Origin: Bifidobacterium asteroides
GTDB taxonomy: Bacteria > Actinomycetota > Actinomycetes > Actinomycetales > Bifidobacteriaceae
Length of the DNA: 64,000 nt
Direction: 5' to 3'
Assembly (NCBI RefSeq): GCF_030758775.1
Contig: NZ_CP132384.1
Location: 62,001 to 126,000 of the forward strand
The notes beneath the pieces were generated by a model. It searched no databases, was not told where the DNA came from, and saw only the letters and a list, made by a program, of their open reading frames with translations. Positions within the stretch are counted from its first letter, which is position 1; the number at the start of each line of letters is the position of its first letter. Made by a program: the position numbers and the translations under genes. Shown one piece after another: positions 16,702-26,580 of this stretch.

Positions 16702-19700
16702 TTACTCGTGCGAAGCGTGAAGCAGTTGGCGTGTTTCTTTCCGGTGGCGGCGTGAGGCGAGGACCCCGCCCATGCCGGTCATGCCCGTGGCCAGGGCGAG
16801 CAGGATGCCTTCCCCGCCTGCCTGGGGGAGCACGCCTGCTGGCAGGTATGTGTACCTCAAGGATGTGTCCGGCGTTTGGGCTGCGCCGCCCAGCGTGTAG
16901 TCCACGCTGACCGTGACCGTGCCCGGCTGGTGCGCGGGCGTGAGCACGGTCACGCTATTGCCGTCGCCGCGCGTCAGGCCTGATACGGCGGTCTGGTCGA
17001 ACCTGATGCCATTGATCACCGGCGTCAGATTGAACGCCACCGGCACAGGAACAGCACTCTTAGCATCATTGGAGGATCCTGTGGGGATGCTGTCGTTGCC
17101 GAGCTGACCAGAGTAGTTCCATCCCCACGCTCTGGTGTTACCATCCGTCCCGATTGCCAGCGAATGATACCAACCGCCGTTCACTAGTACGGCGCTCAGC
17201 CACGGGCCAGCCGTGCTCGTGGACTGCGCGGAGGCGAACACTTTCACAGGGGTAAACTGTTCGCTCTTGGTGTTGTTGCCGAGCTGGCCATAGAAGTTTA
17301 ATCCCCAGGCGTAGACGTATCCGTCGCTCCCTAGGGCCAGCGAATGAGCGACTCCGGCGCTGACCTGTACTGCTTTCAGCCCTTCGCTCGTGTCATTGGG
17401 GCTTGCGGGGTGGCGCACGCGCACAGGAACAGGCGAGTCCTTTTTCGTGTTTTTGCCGAGCCAGCTACCCTTGCTTCCCCAGGCGTAGGCGTATCCGTCG
17501 CTCCCTAGGGCCAGCGAATACAAGTTTCCGGCGCTGACCTGTGTGGCTTTCAGCCCTTTGCTCGTGTCATTGGGGCTTGCGGGGTCGCGCACGCGCACAG
17601 GAACAGGCGAGTCCTTTTTCGTGTTGTTGCCGAGCTGGCCATAGTTGTTGTATCCCCAGGCGTAGGCGTATCCGTCGCTGCCCACCGCCAGCGAATGATA
17701 GTATCCGGCGCTGACCTGTACGGCTTGCAGCCCTTTGCTCGTGTCGGTGGGGCTGGCGGGGTCGCGCACGCGCACAGGAACATACGAAGAACCGGTGGTG
17801 TTGTCGCCGAGCTGGCCATAGCCGTTGTATCCCCAGGCGTAGACGTTGCCGTCGCTGCCCAAGGCCAGAGAGTGAGAGTTTCCGGCGCTGACCTGTGTGG
17901 CTTTCAGCCCTTTGCTCGTGTCATTGGGGCTTGCGGGGTCGCGCACGCGCACAGGAACAGGCGAGCCCTTGTTCGTGTTGTTGCCGAGCTGGCCATAGTT
18001 GTTGTATCCCCAGGCGTAGGCGTATCCGTCGCTGCCCAAGGCCAGCGAATGAGAGCCTCCGGCGCTGACCTGCACGTAGGTGAAATCTGCAGGCACGTCC
18101 GGATACGTCTTGCGATCAGGCAACTTCACCATGACCGGCGTAGTCCGGGTGGTTCTCGTCCCATCGCCGAGCTGGCCATACCTGTTGTCTCCCCAGGCGT
18201 AGGCGTTCCCATCGCTGCCCACAGCCAAAGAAAAACTATAAGTGGTCTCTTTTGATCCGCTTATCTGGTTGAACCTGATGCCTCGGCTGGTGTCTGGCGG
18301 GGTGATGGTGATGGTTTCGTTGCCCAGCTGGCTGCCCTTGCCGGGGCTGATGCTCCACTCCTTGTTTTGATTGTTGGGTGTCCAGTGAGCGTTGAGAGTG
18401 AGGTCCGTGGTGACGGGCTTGCTGAAGTCGTAGGCGATGTTGTCGATGAACCATCCGTCGAACTGGTAGCCGTCGCGTGTTGGGTCGGGGGCGGGCCGCT
18501 TCACCCTGCTGTTTAAGGTGAAGAAATTCTGGTCTTCTGGTTTGGGGCTTCCTCCGTCCGTGTTGAAACTGACCCGGTAAGTTGGGCCTTGCGGCTCGTT
18601 TCTGGTCAGCGTCTGATTGACCGTGTAGTCGAAGCTTCTGGTGAAGGGTTTGCCGTCCTGTCTGCCGGCGATGAGGATGGTGGACGGCCCGGGATTGTGG
18701 GTGGGCACATCCGTCTGCCAGGCATCCTTCTTTTTGGTGAGTTTGAGCGGCTGGCTGTCCATGCTGGCTGTTTCCAGGATGGGTGCCTGTGTGGCGTCGA
18801 TTCTGGCTGGTTTGCCGGGGTCGCCTTGGGCGTCGAGGCTCCATCTGAATATGCTGCCCTGTATGTCTATAGCGGTGATCCTGCTGCCGACAGCTATGGC
18901 CTGCACGTAGGCTTGTTTCCTGTTGTCTGCGCGGATGGGCGTCTCGCCGGGCTGCCAGGCCCAGATGTGGCCGTCCTTGTCGGTGATCATGGCCTTGTCC
19001 TTGTTGGCGGTGATCCTGTTCGCCTGCTCGCCGTCCTGCAGGCTGATGACAGTAGCGCTGGTTGTGCTGTCGGTCAGGTATAGGACCTGCCCGTTTGCGT
19101 TTAGCAGAAGGAATCCTTTGCCGAGGGCTTGGGCTTGGACGGTGCGCATGTCCGGGTCCTGCTTGATGCGTTCAGGATTGGTTTTCACAGTGTTGTTCGT
19201 GTCCCATGTCCAGGCTTGTCCGTCCGCGTCCACGATGAGGGTTCTGTTGCTGGAGGCGACGGTGAGTACGGCTTGAGCCTGTCCGGGCAGGCTGGTTGTC
19301 GTCTGCTTTGTGAATTTCGGGTTCAGGCCCTGGCTGTTGTCCTGGCTGGCCTGGAAGGTGTGGACCTGTCCCTGCTGGTCAACGGCAAGCAGCCGGTCGT
19401 CGCTTATGCTGATGCCGGTGAACTCGGCGTTTTGGTCGGTGTTGAGGATGGTGGGTGTCGCTTGCTGGTTGTTCCAGGTGTAGATGTGCTGGTCGGATCC
19501 GAGTGCTGCCTGCCATCGGCTGCCGGCTGCGGCCTGCAGGTAGCGGAACCCTTCGGGAGCCTGGGCGGGGAAAGGAACCTGTTTGGGTGTGCCGTCCTGC
19601 GCCCAGGTGTAGATACGACCGTCGCCTGTCAGGCCGACAATCTGCTCTCCTGAAGTTTGTATGCTGGCGAACTGAGGCTCCTGCATGTCGGGCGGGCTGA

Positions 19701-20294
19701 TGGTCAGCCGGGCTCCGGTGGCGGGCCCGTGGTCCGGGCTCAGCGCCCAGTCCGTGGTTTTTGTCCATTGGGCTTTCAGGGTCGTGTCCTGGAGGATAGG
19801 GGTCCGGAGGTCAAAGGGCTGCCCGTTGTATGTCCACCCGTCGAAGCGGAAGCCTTCACGTTGCGGGTTCTGTTGCGGGGGAGCGGCGAGGGTGCCGGTT
19901 TTCACGGTTGACTGTGTTGGCTTGCTGCCGTCGGCGGGGTCGAAGCGCACTATGTGCGAAGCCTGATTGTCTGTTTGTTCGGCTGATTGAGCCGGAGCGG
20001 AGTCTATATTGTCAGGTGTTCCCGTCGTCGATGACGGAGTGCCTGGACCAGGTGTTGCTGAGCTTAATGGTGTGGTGGTTTGTATTGGTGAGGGTGTGGG
20101 TAGTGGTGTGCTGGTCGCGCTGCTGGGGGAAATGCCGGGGGTTTGCTCAGCTACGCGAGGGGTCTGACGACCCCCCCCCCCCCGGTGAGTACAGGAGCGT
20201 CCGCCTGGGCGGATGCGACGCCCATGCCTGCCAGCAGGCTGATCAGGACGGTCATCATCGCCATGATGCGACGCAGACGGGAAACCAGATGCAT
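16702..20294 (-). CDS. Phase-variable sortase-anchored RCC1 / beta-propeller surface protein (out of frame here)
   Basis: A large cell-wall protein of about 1,200 residues. From the ATG at 20294 the sequence encodes a signal peptide (basic n-region, hydrophobic core, cleavage near ASAQA). It then meets a run of 13 G on this strand (20183-20171), after which that frame hits a stop within about 10 codons. The body is open in another frame; 11 or 14 G would join the two. In order, the body has a Ser/Thr/Pro linker, an InlB-type beta-grasp repeat (FDGWTYNGQPF), seven divergent propeller-like repeats (each like DGRIYTWA), a second beta-grasp repeat (FDGWFIDNIAY), seven RCC1 repeats (SLALGSDGYAYAWG type), and an LPQAGG sorting motif with a membrane span and RRHRK tail. 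The role is probably adhesion or interaction; the ligand is unknown. Confidence 0.82.
17230..18240. repeat. RCC1-encoding tandem DNA repeats, about 170-bp units
   Basis: Successive RCC1 modules in the surface gene share long near-identical DNA blocks. For example, the bases around 17340-17450, 17510-17620, 17690-17790, 17870-17970 and 18050 repeat the ctgacctgt, tcattggggcttgcggg and gcgcacgcgcacagg segments. Such repeats invite copy-number change by recombination. Confidence 0.8.
20171..20183. repeat. Homopolymeric C13 (G13 on the coding strand) contingency tract
   Basis: Thirteen C in a row lie just after the signal-peptide codons of the minus-strand surface gene. The length decides whether the signal peptide and body are in frame, so slippage would switch the protein on or off. 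At 13 the gene reads as off. Confidence 0.85.
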
Positions 20295-20320
20295 GAAACC
20301 AAAACCCCTTCACCAAACAC

Positions 20321-20342
20321 CAGGCGGTATCAGAACCGCCTG
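20321..20342 (-). other. Leader hairpin upstream of the surface-protein start
   Basis: CAGGCGGT (20321-20328) pairs with ACCGCCTG (20335-20342), 27 bases upstream of the ATG at 20294. It could shape the 5' leader of the mRNA. A TTGACA lies farther upstream (20365-20360) but without a convincing -10 box. Confidence 0.4.
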
Positions 20343-20494
20343 CCTAATAAAGTTCTACCTGTCAACGCCAACCCTGCATCAGATTGCAAGAGCTAATGGC
20401 GTAAGCCAGTCGTCTTCTCGACGTCCCCCGCTTTTCACCCTACCACCCGACCCACAAACAACACACGACCGTGTCAGGGTCACTTGGATACGGC

Positions 20495-20534
20495 GAGGCC
20501 CCGCCTCCTGCTATCTACAAGAGAACGGGGCCTC
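20495..20534 (-). terminator. Terminator-like hairpin after ppc
   Basis: GAGGCCCCG (20495-20503) pairs perfectly with CGGGGCCTC (20526-20534), 23 bases beyond the ppc stop codon. No T run follows. Confidence 0.6.
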
Positions 20535-20557
20535 ATCCTTAAACCGTCAAGCGGCGA

Positions 20558-23317
20558 TCAGCCGGTGTTCTGCAGGCCGGCGGCGACTCCCGAAACGGTG
20601 CAGAGGATCAGGTAGATGAAGTCGGCCTGTTGGCTCTTGCTGAGCTCCTCCTTGTCGTTGCGGCGACGCAGGGCCCGCAGGGCGCGCACCTGGGTCACCG
20701 ACAGGGCGTCCACATAGGGAGAGCGGATCCGGATGGCCTGGCCCAGCACGTGGCGGTGCTGCAGGGGCCACTCGTCGCCCACGATCTGCAGAACCCACTT
20801 GCGGGTCAGCTCCATCTCCGAGAGGACCTTCTGGCTCAGGTCGTCCCGGTCGCCCAGGGAGAGGTACATCTTGGCGATGCGCTCGTCGGTCTTGGCCAGG
20901 CTCATCTCGATGTTGTCGATGAAGGTGCTGAAGAGCGGCCATTCCTCGTAGGCCTGACGCAGGGTCTCCAGGTCGCCAAACTTCTCGCAGGCGGTGCCCA
21001 GGCCGTACCAGGCGGCCAAGTTGATGCGGGCCTGCGCCCATGAGAAGACCCAGGGTATGGTCCGCAGATCGTCCAGGGACTTGGCGCCCAGACCGCGCTT
21101 GGCCGGCCGGGAGCCGATGGGCAGCAGGCCGATCTCGTTCAGGGGCGTCACGATGGAGAACCAGGGGGCGAAGTCCGGCGTGTGCAGCAGGTCCAGGAAG
21201 CGCTCGTGGGCGGCCTGGTCCAGCTTGTCGGCCATGTCCGCGTACTTCTCGGTCATGGTGGTGTTGCGCTCCTCCACGCTGGGCGCGGACTGGAGCAGGG
21301 TGGCTGCGGCCACGGACTCGATGTGGCGGATGGCCAGGACCGGGTTGCCGTAGCGGGCGAAGATGACCTCGCCCTGTTCGGTCAGCTTGAACCGGCAGTT
21401 GACCGAGCCCACAGGCTGGGCCAGCACGGCCCGGTTGGCAGGGCCGCCGCCACGGCCTACAGCGCCGCCGCGTCCGTGGAAGAGGGTCAGGTCGATGCCA
21501 TGGCTCTCGGCCCACTTGGCGATGCGCTCCTGGGCGGAGTGCAGGGCCAGGGTCGCCGAGACGGGGCCGGCATCCTTGGAGGAGTCGGAGTAGCCCAGCA
21601 TGACCTCCATCTTGTTGCCGGTCTCCTTGAGCCGGGCCTGGACCTCTGGGATCTTGATGATCTCCTCCAGCACGTCCACCGAGTTTTGCAGGTCCTCCAG
21701 CTGTTCGAACAGGGGGATCACGTCGATGACCGGCACGTCCTCGGCATGCTCGAAGGCCAGGCGGTTGAGCTCGTAGACGTCCTTGACGTTCTGCGCCGAC
21801 TTGGTGAAGGAGATGATGTAGCGGCGGGCCGCCTTCTGGCCGTTGCGTTTCTGAATGGCACCCAGGGCGCGGAAGGTGTCGAGCACCTCGTGGGTCATGG
21901 GCTGCAGTTCTCCGCGCTCGCCGTGCAGGCCGTGCTCGCGGATGTCTTCCAGGGCGCGGGCGTGGACCAGGGAGTGCTGGCGGAACTCCATCTCGACCAT
22001 GTGGAAACCGAAGGTCTGGGCCTGCCATATCAGGTCCTGCAGGGGGCCGTAGGCCTGACGGGCCGCGCCCGCCTTGGCCAGGGAGTCCTGGACCACGCGC
22101 AGGTCGGCGATGAAGTCGTCGCAGTCGGCATACATGAGGTCGGCGTCACGCTGGATAGTGGCCTGCAGGCGGTCGGCGATGACCAGGACCACGGCCCGGT
22201 GCAGCTCATTGTGCGAGATAGTGGTGGCCCGGTCGGTCAGGCGCTCGCTCATCTCCTTCTGGTGGCTCCACAGGCTCCTCAGCTCGGGGCTGGGGGGCGT
22301 GGTGGTCACCTCCATGGTCATGTTGCGGCCCACGGTGGTGGTGGCCTTGACCAGGGCCTTGAGCATGTGGTCGGAGAACTTGCGCGCCACCTTGCGCGAG
22401 ACCTTGGCGGTCACGTTGGGATTGCCGTCGCGGTCGGAGCCGATCCAGCTGCCCGGGTGGAAGAAGGCGGGGCAGACGGGCTTGACCATGCCGGCCTTCT
22501 TGCCCAGCATCCAGTCGTCGAAGCGGCGGTAGACCTTGGGAATGGTCTCGAAGAGCGTGGCGTCGAAGATGTCCAGAATGGTGTTGGCTTCCTCGACGGG
22601 CGTCGGCTTCTTGGCTGCGATGGGCGAGGTGCGGAAGAGGGCGTCGATCTCGTTGTGCAGCAGACGCTCGTTCTCCTCCAGCTCGGAACCGCCCAGGCCG
22701 CGGCGGACGGCCAGCAGGTTGGCGATGCGCCGGATCTTGCCCTCCACGGCCTTGCGCCGCGCCTCGGTGGGGTGGGCGGTGAAGACGGGGTGGAACTCCA
22801 GCTTCTCCAGCAGCTCCGAGGCCTTGGCCGGGCCCATCTCCTGAAGGAGCTGGCTGTAGGCGCTGGTCATCTCGTTGATGGGGTCGGTGCCCTTGACTTT
22901 GAGGTCCACCTTGCCCTCGCGCTCATGCAGGACCTTCACCCGGTAGTTCTCCTCGCAGAGGTTGGCCAGGTGGAAGTAGGTGGTCAGGGCGCGGGCCAGC
23001 AGCTGGGAATCCTTGACTGAGGTGTCGTCGATCAGGGCCACGGCCTTGGACAGGCCGTCCTCGTCAGGCACGGGGTCCGAGGGGTGGCGGTTGAAGTGTT
23101 CGGCGCTGGCCGTCATCACGTCCTCGCGCAGGGAGTCGAACCGCTTGAGCAGCTGTTGATCGAATTCCCCCAACACATCCCTGAGCAGCCGCAGGCACAA
23201 GGCCATGTCCTCATCCAACGATTGAGGCAGCTTGCGTTCCTCCGGCCCCTTGGTCCCGGTGCCGGATGTGACCAGGGTCGCATCGGCAGCCGTGATTTGC
23301 TGATTACTGTCTGTCAT
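20558..23317 (-). CDS. ppc: Phosphoenolpyruvate carboxylase
   Basis: A cytosolic 919-residue enzyme, the full family length, that carboxylates phosphoenolpyruvate with bicarbonate to give oxaloacetate for anabolism. It shows the catalytic-histidine motif VFTAHPTEARR, the glycine-rich active-site loop FHGRGGAVGRGGGP, GYSDSSKDAG, and the C-terminal NTG typical of bacterial PEPC. The start at 23317 has AAGGAGGA just upstream; an ATG at 23365 has none. It is probably monocistronic, since it is divergent from the exporter gene and followed by a hairpin. Confidence 0.97.
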   Translation of the reverse strand: MTDSNQQITAADATLVTSGTGTKGPEERKLPQSLDEDMALCLRLLRDVLGEFDQQLLKRFDSLREDVMTASAEHFNRHPSDPVPDEDGLSKAVALIDDTSVKDSQLLARALTTYFHLANLCEENYRVKVLHEREGKVDLKVKGTDPINEMTSAYSQLLQEMGPAKASELLEKLEFHPVFTAHPTEARRKAVEGKIRRIANLLAVRRGLGGSELEENERLLHNEIDALFRTSPIAAKKPTPVEEANTILDIFDATLFETIPKVYRRFDDWMLGKKAGMVKPVCPAFFHPGSWIGSDRDGNPNVTAKVSRKVARKFSDHMLKALVKATTTVGRNMTMEVTTTPPSPELRSLWSHQKEMSERLTDRATTISHNELHRAVVLVIADRLQATIQRDADLMYADCDDFIADLRVVQDSLAKAGAARQAYGPLQDLIWQAQTFGFHMVEMEFRQHSLVHARALEDIREHGLHGERGELQPMTHEVLDTFRALGAIQKRNGQKAARRYIISFTKSAQNVKDVYELNRLAFEHAEDVPVIDVIPLFEQLEDLQNSVDVLEEIIKIPEVQARLKETGNKMEVMLGYSDSSKDAGPVSATLALHSAQERIAKWAESHGIDLTLFHGRGGAVGRGGGPANRAVLAQPVGSVNCRFKLTEQGEVIFARYGNPVLAIRHIESVAAATLLQSAPSVEERNTTMTEKYADMADKLDQAAHERFLDLLHTPDFAPWFSIVTPLNEIGLLPIGSRPAKRGLGAKSLDDLRTIPWVFSWAQARINLAAWYGLGTACEKFGDLETLRQAYEEWPLFSTFIDNIEMSLAKTDERIAKMYLSLGDRDDLSQKVLSEMELTRKWVLQIVGDEWPLQHRHVLGQAIRIRSPYVDALSVTQVRALRALRRRNDKEELSKSQQADFIYLILCTVSGVAAGLQNTG

Positions 23318-23509
23318 CAGTCCTCCTTGTCGAATCGCAGGTTGCCCGGTCTTCGACCATTCCACGGCTCCTCCGCGGTTATTGGTGGTCGGCGTTGCAG
23401 GCCCACAGCCTTCGGTTCGATGGCTCGCGGCCCATTCTAGGACGCTTTAGGGTCGAATACGTTTCATGGTCCCGTGCGGCGGTGCAAGGGCACGTGACCC
23501 GGGTGGAGT

Positions 23510-25345
23510 ATGAATGTGGGTGTGAAATTCAAGAGCAGGAGTTCCAAGGACGGCTATCGCGGCAGGACCGCAGCCGAGGTCAGACGGGTCAGCAAGTACC
23601 ACACCCACTCCATTCCGCTGGACATGGAGGACATTGAACGCGATTACGACAAGCCCATCGTCGAGGCCTGCATAGCGGCCAAGACCAGCCTGATTGTGCG
23701 GGTGGGCATGCTGGAGCTGGGGGCCGGCACGGGAAGCTTCCGCGTGCGCGAGATGATGCATAGGATCGCCTACCCCATGGGCGTGCATGTGCGGGCCGAC
23801 GTGAACCTGACCGACATCGAGGCCACCTGCACGGATGGCGTGTCCCGCATCACCGAGGTGGTGGACCTGCCCACCACCGGGGTCAACACCGAGCGGATCT
23901 GGCTGCTGGAGCACTTCGCGGACTGGCTCAGCGTCAAGTGCGGGCAGGCGGGGACCTACCACGCCATGACGGTGGTCTCCCGGGAGCTGGTGGACAACCT
24001 GGACGAGCCGAACGTCTACGCGGCGGCCCGCAAGGCTGTCAAGGAGGTGCTGGCCCAGGACCAGGATGCGGCCAAGGCGCTCAAGGATGCAGTGGCCACC
24101 GCCGTACACAACGAGGACGAGATCAGCCAGAACCGGATCGATGCGGCGGCCATAGACACCAGAACGGCCGCCGGACTGGGCACCGTAGGCTCCACGCCTC
24201 GGCCGGAGGATTCCAAAGGCTCCAAGGATTCGGATTCGAGCGCCGCCGGTTCTGCAGCCACCGGACCGTCTGCAACCAGCCAAGGCCGCGGCTCTGAGGC
24301 TGGGCGGCCTGCCTCCTCTGACAAGTCCGCGTCCCCGGAGCCGCAGGCAACGGGCGGCATCACAGTCCGGCAGGCGCACGAACGCCTGGACCTGATCGAG
24401 CGACGCAAACCCCTCTATTCGCCCCTCTTCTCAGGCTTCGCCTCGGCCGTGGCCTGCGCAGCCTTCGTCTTCCTGCTGGGCGGCGGCCCCTACGACATGG
24501 CCGGAGCCTTCGTCGGCGCTGGCATAGGCCAGTGGGTGCGCCGTCAGATGCTGGGCAGGCGGATCAACCAGTTCTTCGCCACGGGGGTGGCGGTCATCAT
24601 CGCCGCCCTGGCTTGTGTCGGCACGCTGAGGCTGGTGGGCATCTTCGACCCGGTGGCCCTCAGGCACGACACGGCTTACATCGGCGCCATCCTCTTCGTC
24701 ATTCCAGGCTTCCCCCTGGTCACCGGCGGCTTGGACATCGCCAAGCTGGACTTCCCATCTGGGGTGCAGCGCATCACCTATGCCTTCTCGATCATCCTGG
24801 TGGCCACGCTGGGTGGCTGGGCCGTGGCGCGGATGGTCATGCTCAACCCCCAGGGCTTTGAACCCATGAACCTGAGTCCCTGGCTGATGGCCGGCCTGCG
24901 CTTGATTGCGGCCTTCTGCGGGGTCTGGGGCTTCTCGGTCCTCTTCAACTCACCCCAGCGCATGGCCCTGGTGGCCGCCGTCATCGGCGCTCTGACCGAC
25001 ACCATGCGCTTGGAGATGCAGGACATATTCCATGTCCCTCCGGAGATGGCTGCCTTCCTGGGTGCCTTCCTGGCCGGCATGCTGGCCACGGTCTGGCGCT
25101 CTTCGGTCCGTCACGGCCTGCTGCCGCCCCACCTGGGCTACCCAAGGATCAGCCTGACCGTGCCCTCCATCGTCATCATGGTGCCTGGCTTGTATATGTA
25201 CCGGGCCATGTTCTACCTGGGGCAGTTCAATACGCTCAACGCCCTGGACTGGGCCTTCCGGGCCTTCATGGTCATCATCTGCCTGCCCATCGGCCTGGTC
25301 ACGGCCCGGGTGCTGACCGACCGCTCCTGGCGGTACGACGTCTAG
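23510..25345 (+). CDS. ThrE-family threonine/serine exporter
   Basis: A 611-residue membrane protein with both halves of the ThrE family fused. Residues about 30-210 are the ThrE (DUF1212) hydrophilic domain with VGMLELGAGTGSFRVREMM and MTVVSRELVDN. A low-complexity Ser/Ala/Pro-rich linker follows (about 220-285), and then around ten transmembrane segments make up the rest, including the ThrE_2 part near the C-terminus. The family exports small amino acids by proton exchange; the exact substrate is inferred. The start is uncertain because the nearest GGAG is almost adjacent to the ATG. The stop overlaps the trpS stop by four bases (CTAG). Confidence 0.85.
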   Translation: MNVGVKFKSRSSKDGYRGRTAAEVRRVSKYHTHSIPLDMEDIERDYDKPIVEACIAAKTSLIVRVGMLELGAGTGSFRVREMMHRIAYPMGVHVRADVNLTDIEATCTDGVSRITEVVDLPTTGVNTERIWLLEHFADWLSVKCGQAGTYHAMTVVSRELVDNLDEPNVYAAARKAVKEVLAQDQDAAKALKDAVATAVHNEDEISQNRIDAAAIDTRTAAGLGTVGSTPRPEDSKGSKDSDSSAAGSAATGPSATSQGRGSEAGRPASSDKSASPEPQATGGITVRQAHERLDLIERRKPLYSPLFSGFASAVACAAFVFLLGGGPYDMAGAFVGAGIGQWVRRQMLGRRINQFFATGVAVIIAALACVGTLRLVGIFDPVALRHDTAYIGAILFVIPGFPLVTGGLDIAKLDFPSGVQRITYAFSIILVATLGGWAVARMVMLNPQGFEPMNLSPWLMAGLRLIAAFCGVWGFSVLFNSPQRMALVAAVIGALTDTMRLEMQDIFHVPPEMAAFLGAFLAGMLATVWRSSVRHGLLPPHLGYPRISLTVPSIVIMVPGLYMYRAMFYLGQFNTLNALDWAFRAFMVIICLPIGLVTARVLTDRSWRYDV

Positions 25346-26427
25346 TAGCGCATGCCCATGGCCGAGCGGACCTGATCAAGGGTCTCCTCGGCTATCTGGT
25401 TGGCGCGCTTGTTGCCCTCGACCAGGATGTCGCGCACGGCGTCCATGTCCTTGGCCAGCTCGGCCCGACGCTCGCGGTGGGGCGCCAGGAACTCGTTGAC
25501 CGACTTGGTCACGTAGGCCTTGAGGGCGCCCGATCCGGCATAGCCGATCTCCTCAGCGATGTCCTCGGGCTTCCGGTCGGTCACCAGGCCTGCCGTGGTC
25601 AGCAGGGCGGAGACCTGGGGGCGGTTGACAGGGTCGAAGGTGATCCTGCGCTCGGAGTCGGTGGGCGACTTGCGGATCAGCTTGGCCGTCTCCTCGGCGG
25701 TGGCTCCCAGCATGATGGAGTTGCCGTAGGACTTGCTCATCTTGCGTCCGTCCAGACCCGGAATCTCAGGGGTGTCGGACAGGATGGCATCAGGCTCCGG
25801 GAAGACCGGGGCCTGGCCGGGGTAACGCTCGTCGAAGCGGCGGGCGATGGTCCGGGTCAGCTCCACATGCGGCAGGTTGTCCTTGCCGATGGGCACGACG
25901 TTGGCCTTGCAGAAGAGTATGTCGCAGGCCTGGTGGACCGGGTAGGTCAGCAGCAGGCCGGTCAGGGCGTGGCCGCTGGCCTCCATCTCGGCCTTGACGG
26001 TGGGGTTGCGGTGAAGCTCGGCCTCGGTCACCAGGGAGAGGAAGGGCAGCAGCAGCTGGTTCTCTGCCGGGGTGGACGAATGGGTGAAGATCATGGTCTT
26101 CCTGGGGTCGATGCCCGCAGCCAGATAGTCCAGCACCAGGTTGAGCACGTTGTCGCGGATGTGCTCGGTGGTGTCCCGGTCGGTGATGACCTGGTAGTCG
26201 GCGATGACGATGTTGGTGTGCACGCCGCGATTCTGCATCTGGACGCGCTCGCGGATGGAGCCGAAGTAATGGCCCAGATGGAGCCTGCCGGTCGGGCGGT
26301 CGCCGGTCAGCATGGTGTAGCGGCTCGGATTCTTGTCCAGCTCGGCCAGCACCTGGTCGGACCGATGCTTGGCGGCTCTGAAGCTGTCGCTGATCTCGTT
26401 GCCTGCCGCTGTGACTTCTCCCTGCAT
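25342..26427 (-). CDS. trpS: Tryptophanyl-tRNA synthetase
   Basis: A class Ic aminoacyl-tRNA synthetase of 361 residues that charges tRNA-Trp in the cytosol. The HIGH-type signature is GRLHLGHYFGS near residue 50 and the KMSKS loop is intact (GRKMSKSYGNS). The C-terminal helical region ends with LDQVRSAMGM, typical of TrpRS. I chose the ATG at 26427 because the longer frame to 26520 is polar sequence unlike the family and only the shorter start has a purine-rich AAGG upstream. No T-box-like leader is visible. It is divergent from the DUF3073 gene. Confidence 0.94.
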   Translation of the reverse strand: MQGEVTAAGNEISDSFRAAKHRSDQVLAELDKNPSRYTMLTGDRPTGRLHLGHYFGSIRERVQMQNRGVHTNIVIADYQVITDRDTTEHIRDNVLNLVLDYLAAGIDPRKTMIFTHSSTPAENQLLLPFLSLVTEAELHRNPTVKAEMEASGHALTGLLLTYPVHQACDILFCKANVVPIGKDNLPHVELTRTIARRFDERYPGQAPVFPEPDAILSDTPEIPGLDGRKMSKSYGNSIMLGATAEETAKLIRKSPTDSERRITFDPVNRPQVSALLTTAGLVTDRKPEDIAEEIGYAGSGALKAYVTKSVNEFLAPHRERRAELAKDMDAVRDILVEGNKRANQIAEETLDQVRSAMGMRY

Positions 26428-26580
26428 GGTCCCACCCTTGCCGTCGTGCCGAATGTCGTTCTGGGAATTGCTTTTATGGTAAAAGTCCGAGCCGACAAGA
26501 TGCTCAGGTGGTACTCTCATAAATGATGCAAATTCACATTCAAGTTGCCTAAGTGCACGTTACCTGGCGAAGGGGGTCGG

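Noticed and set aside
16431-16910. Possible 159-residue gene downstream of the hydrolases
   Set aside because: Composition follows local G/C runs (Arg/Gly/Pro), it overlaps the surface gene's coding end on the other strand, and no family is recognisable.
17230-18240. Evenly spaced repeats that could suggest a CRISPR array
   Set aside because: The repeats are long coding units of about 170 bp that translate into RCC1 modules; there are no short unique spacers.
21182-23020. Long plus-strand open frame opposite ppc
   Set aside because: Antisense shadow of an intact phosphoenolpyruvate carboxylase gene; composition is biased and no domain is seen.
26428-26580. T-box or other leader control for trpS
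   Set aside because: The short region upstream of trpS shows no specifier stem or anti-terminator pairing.
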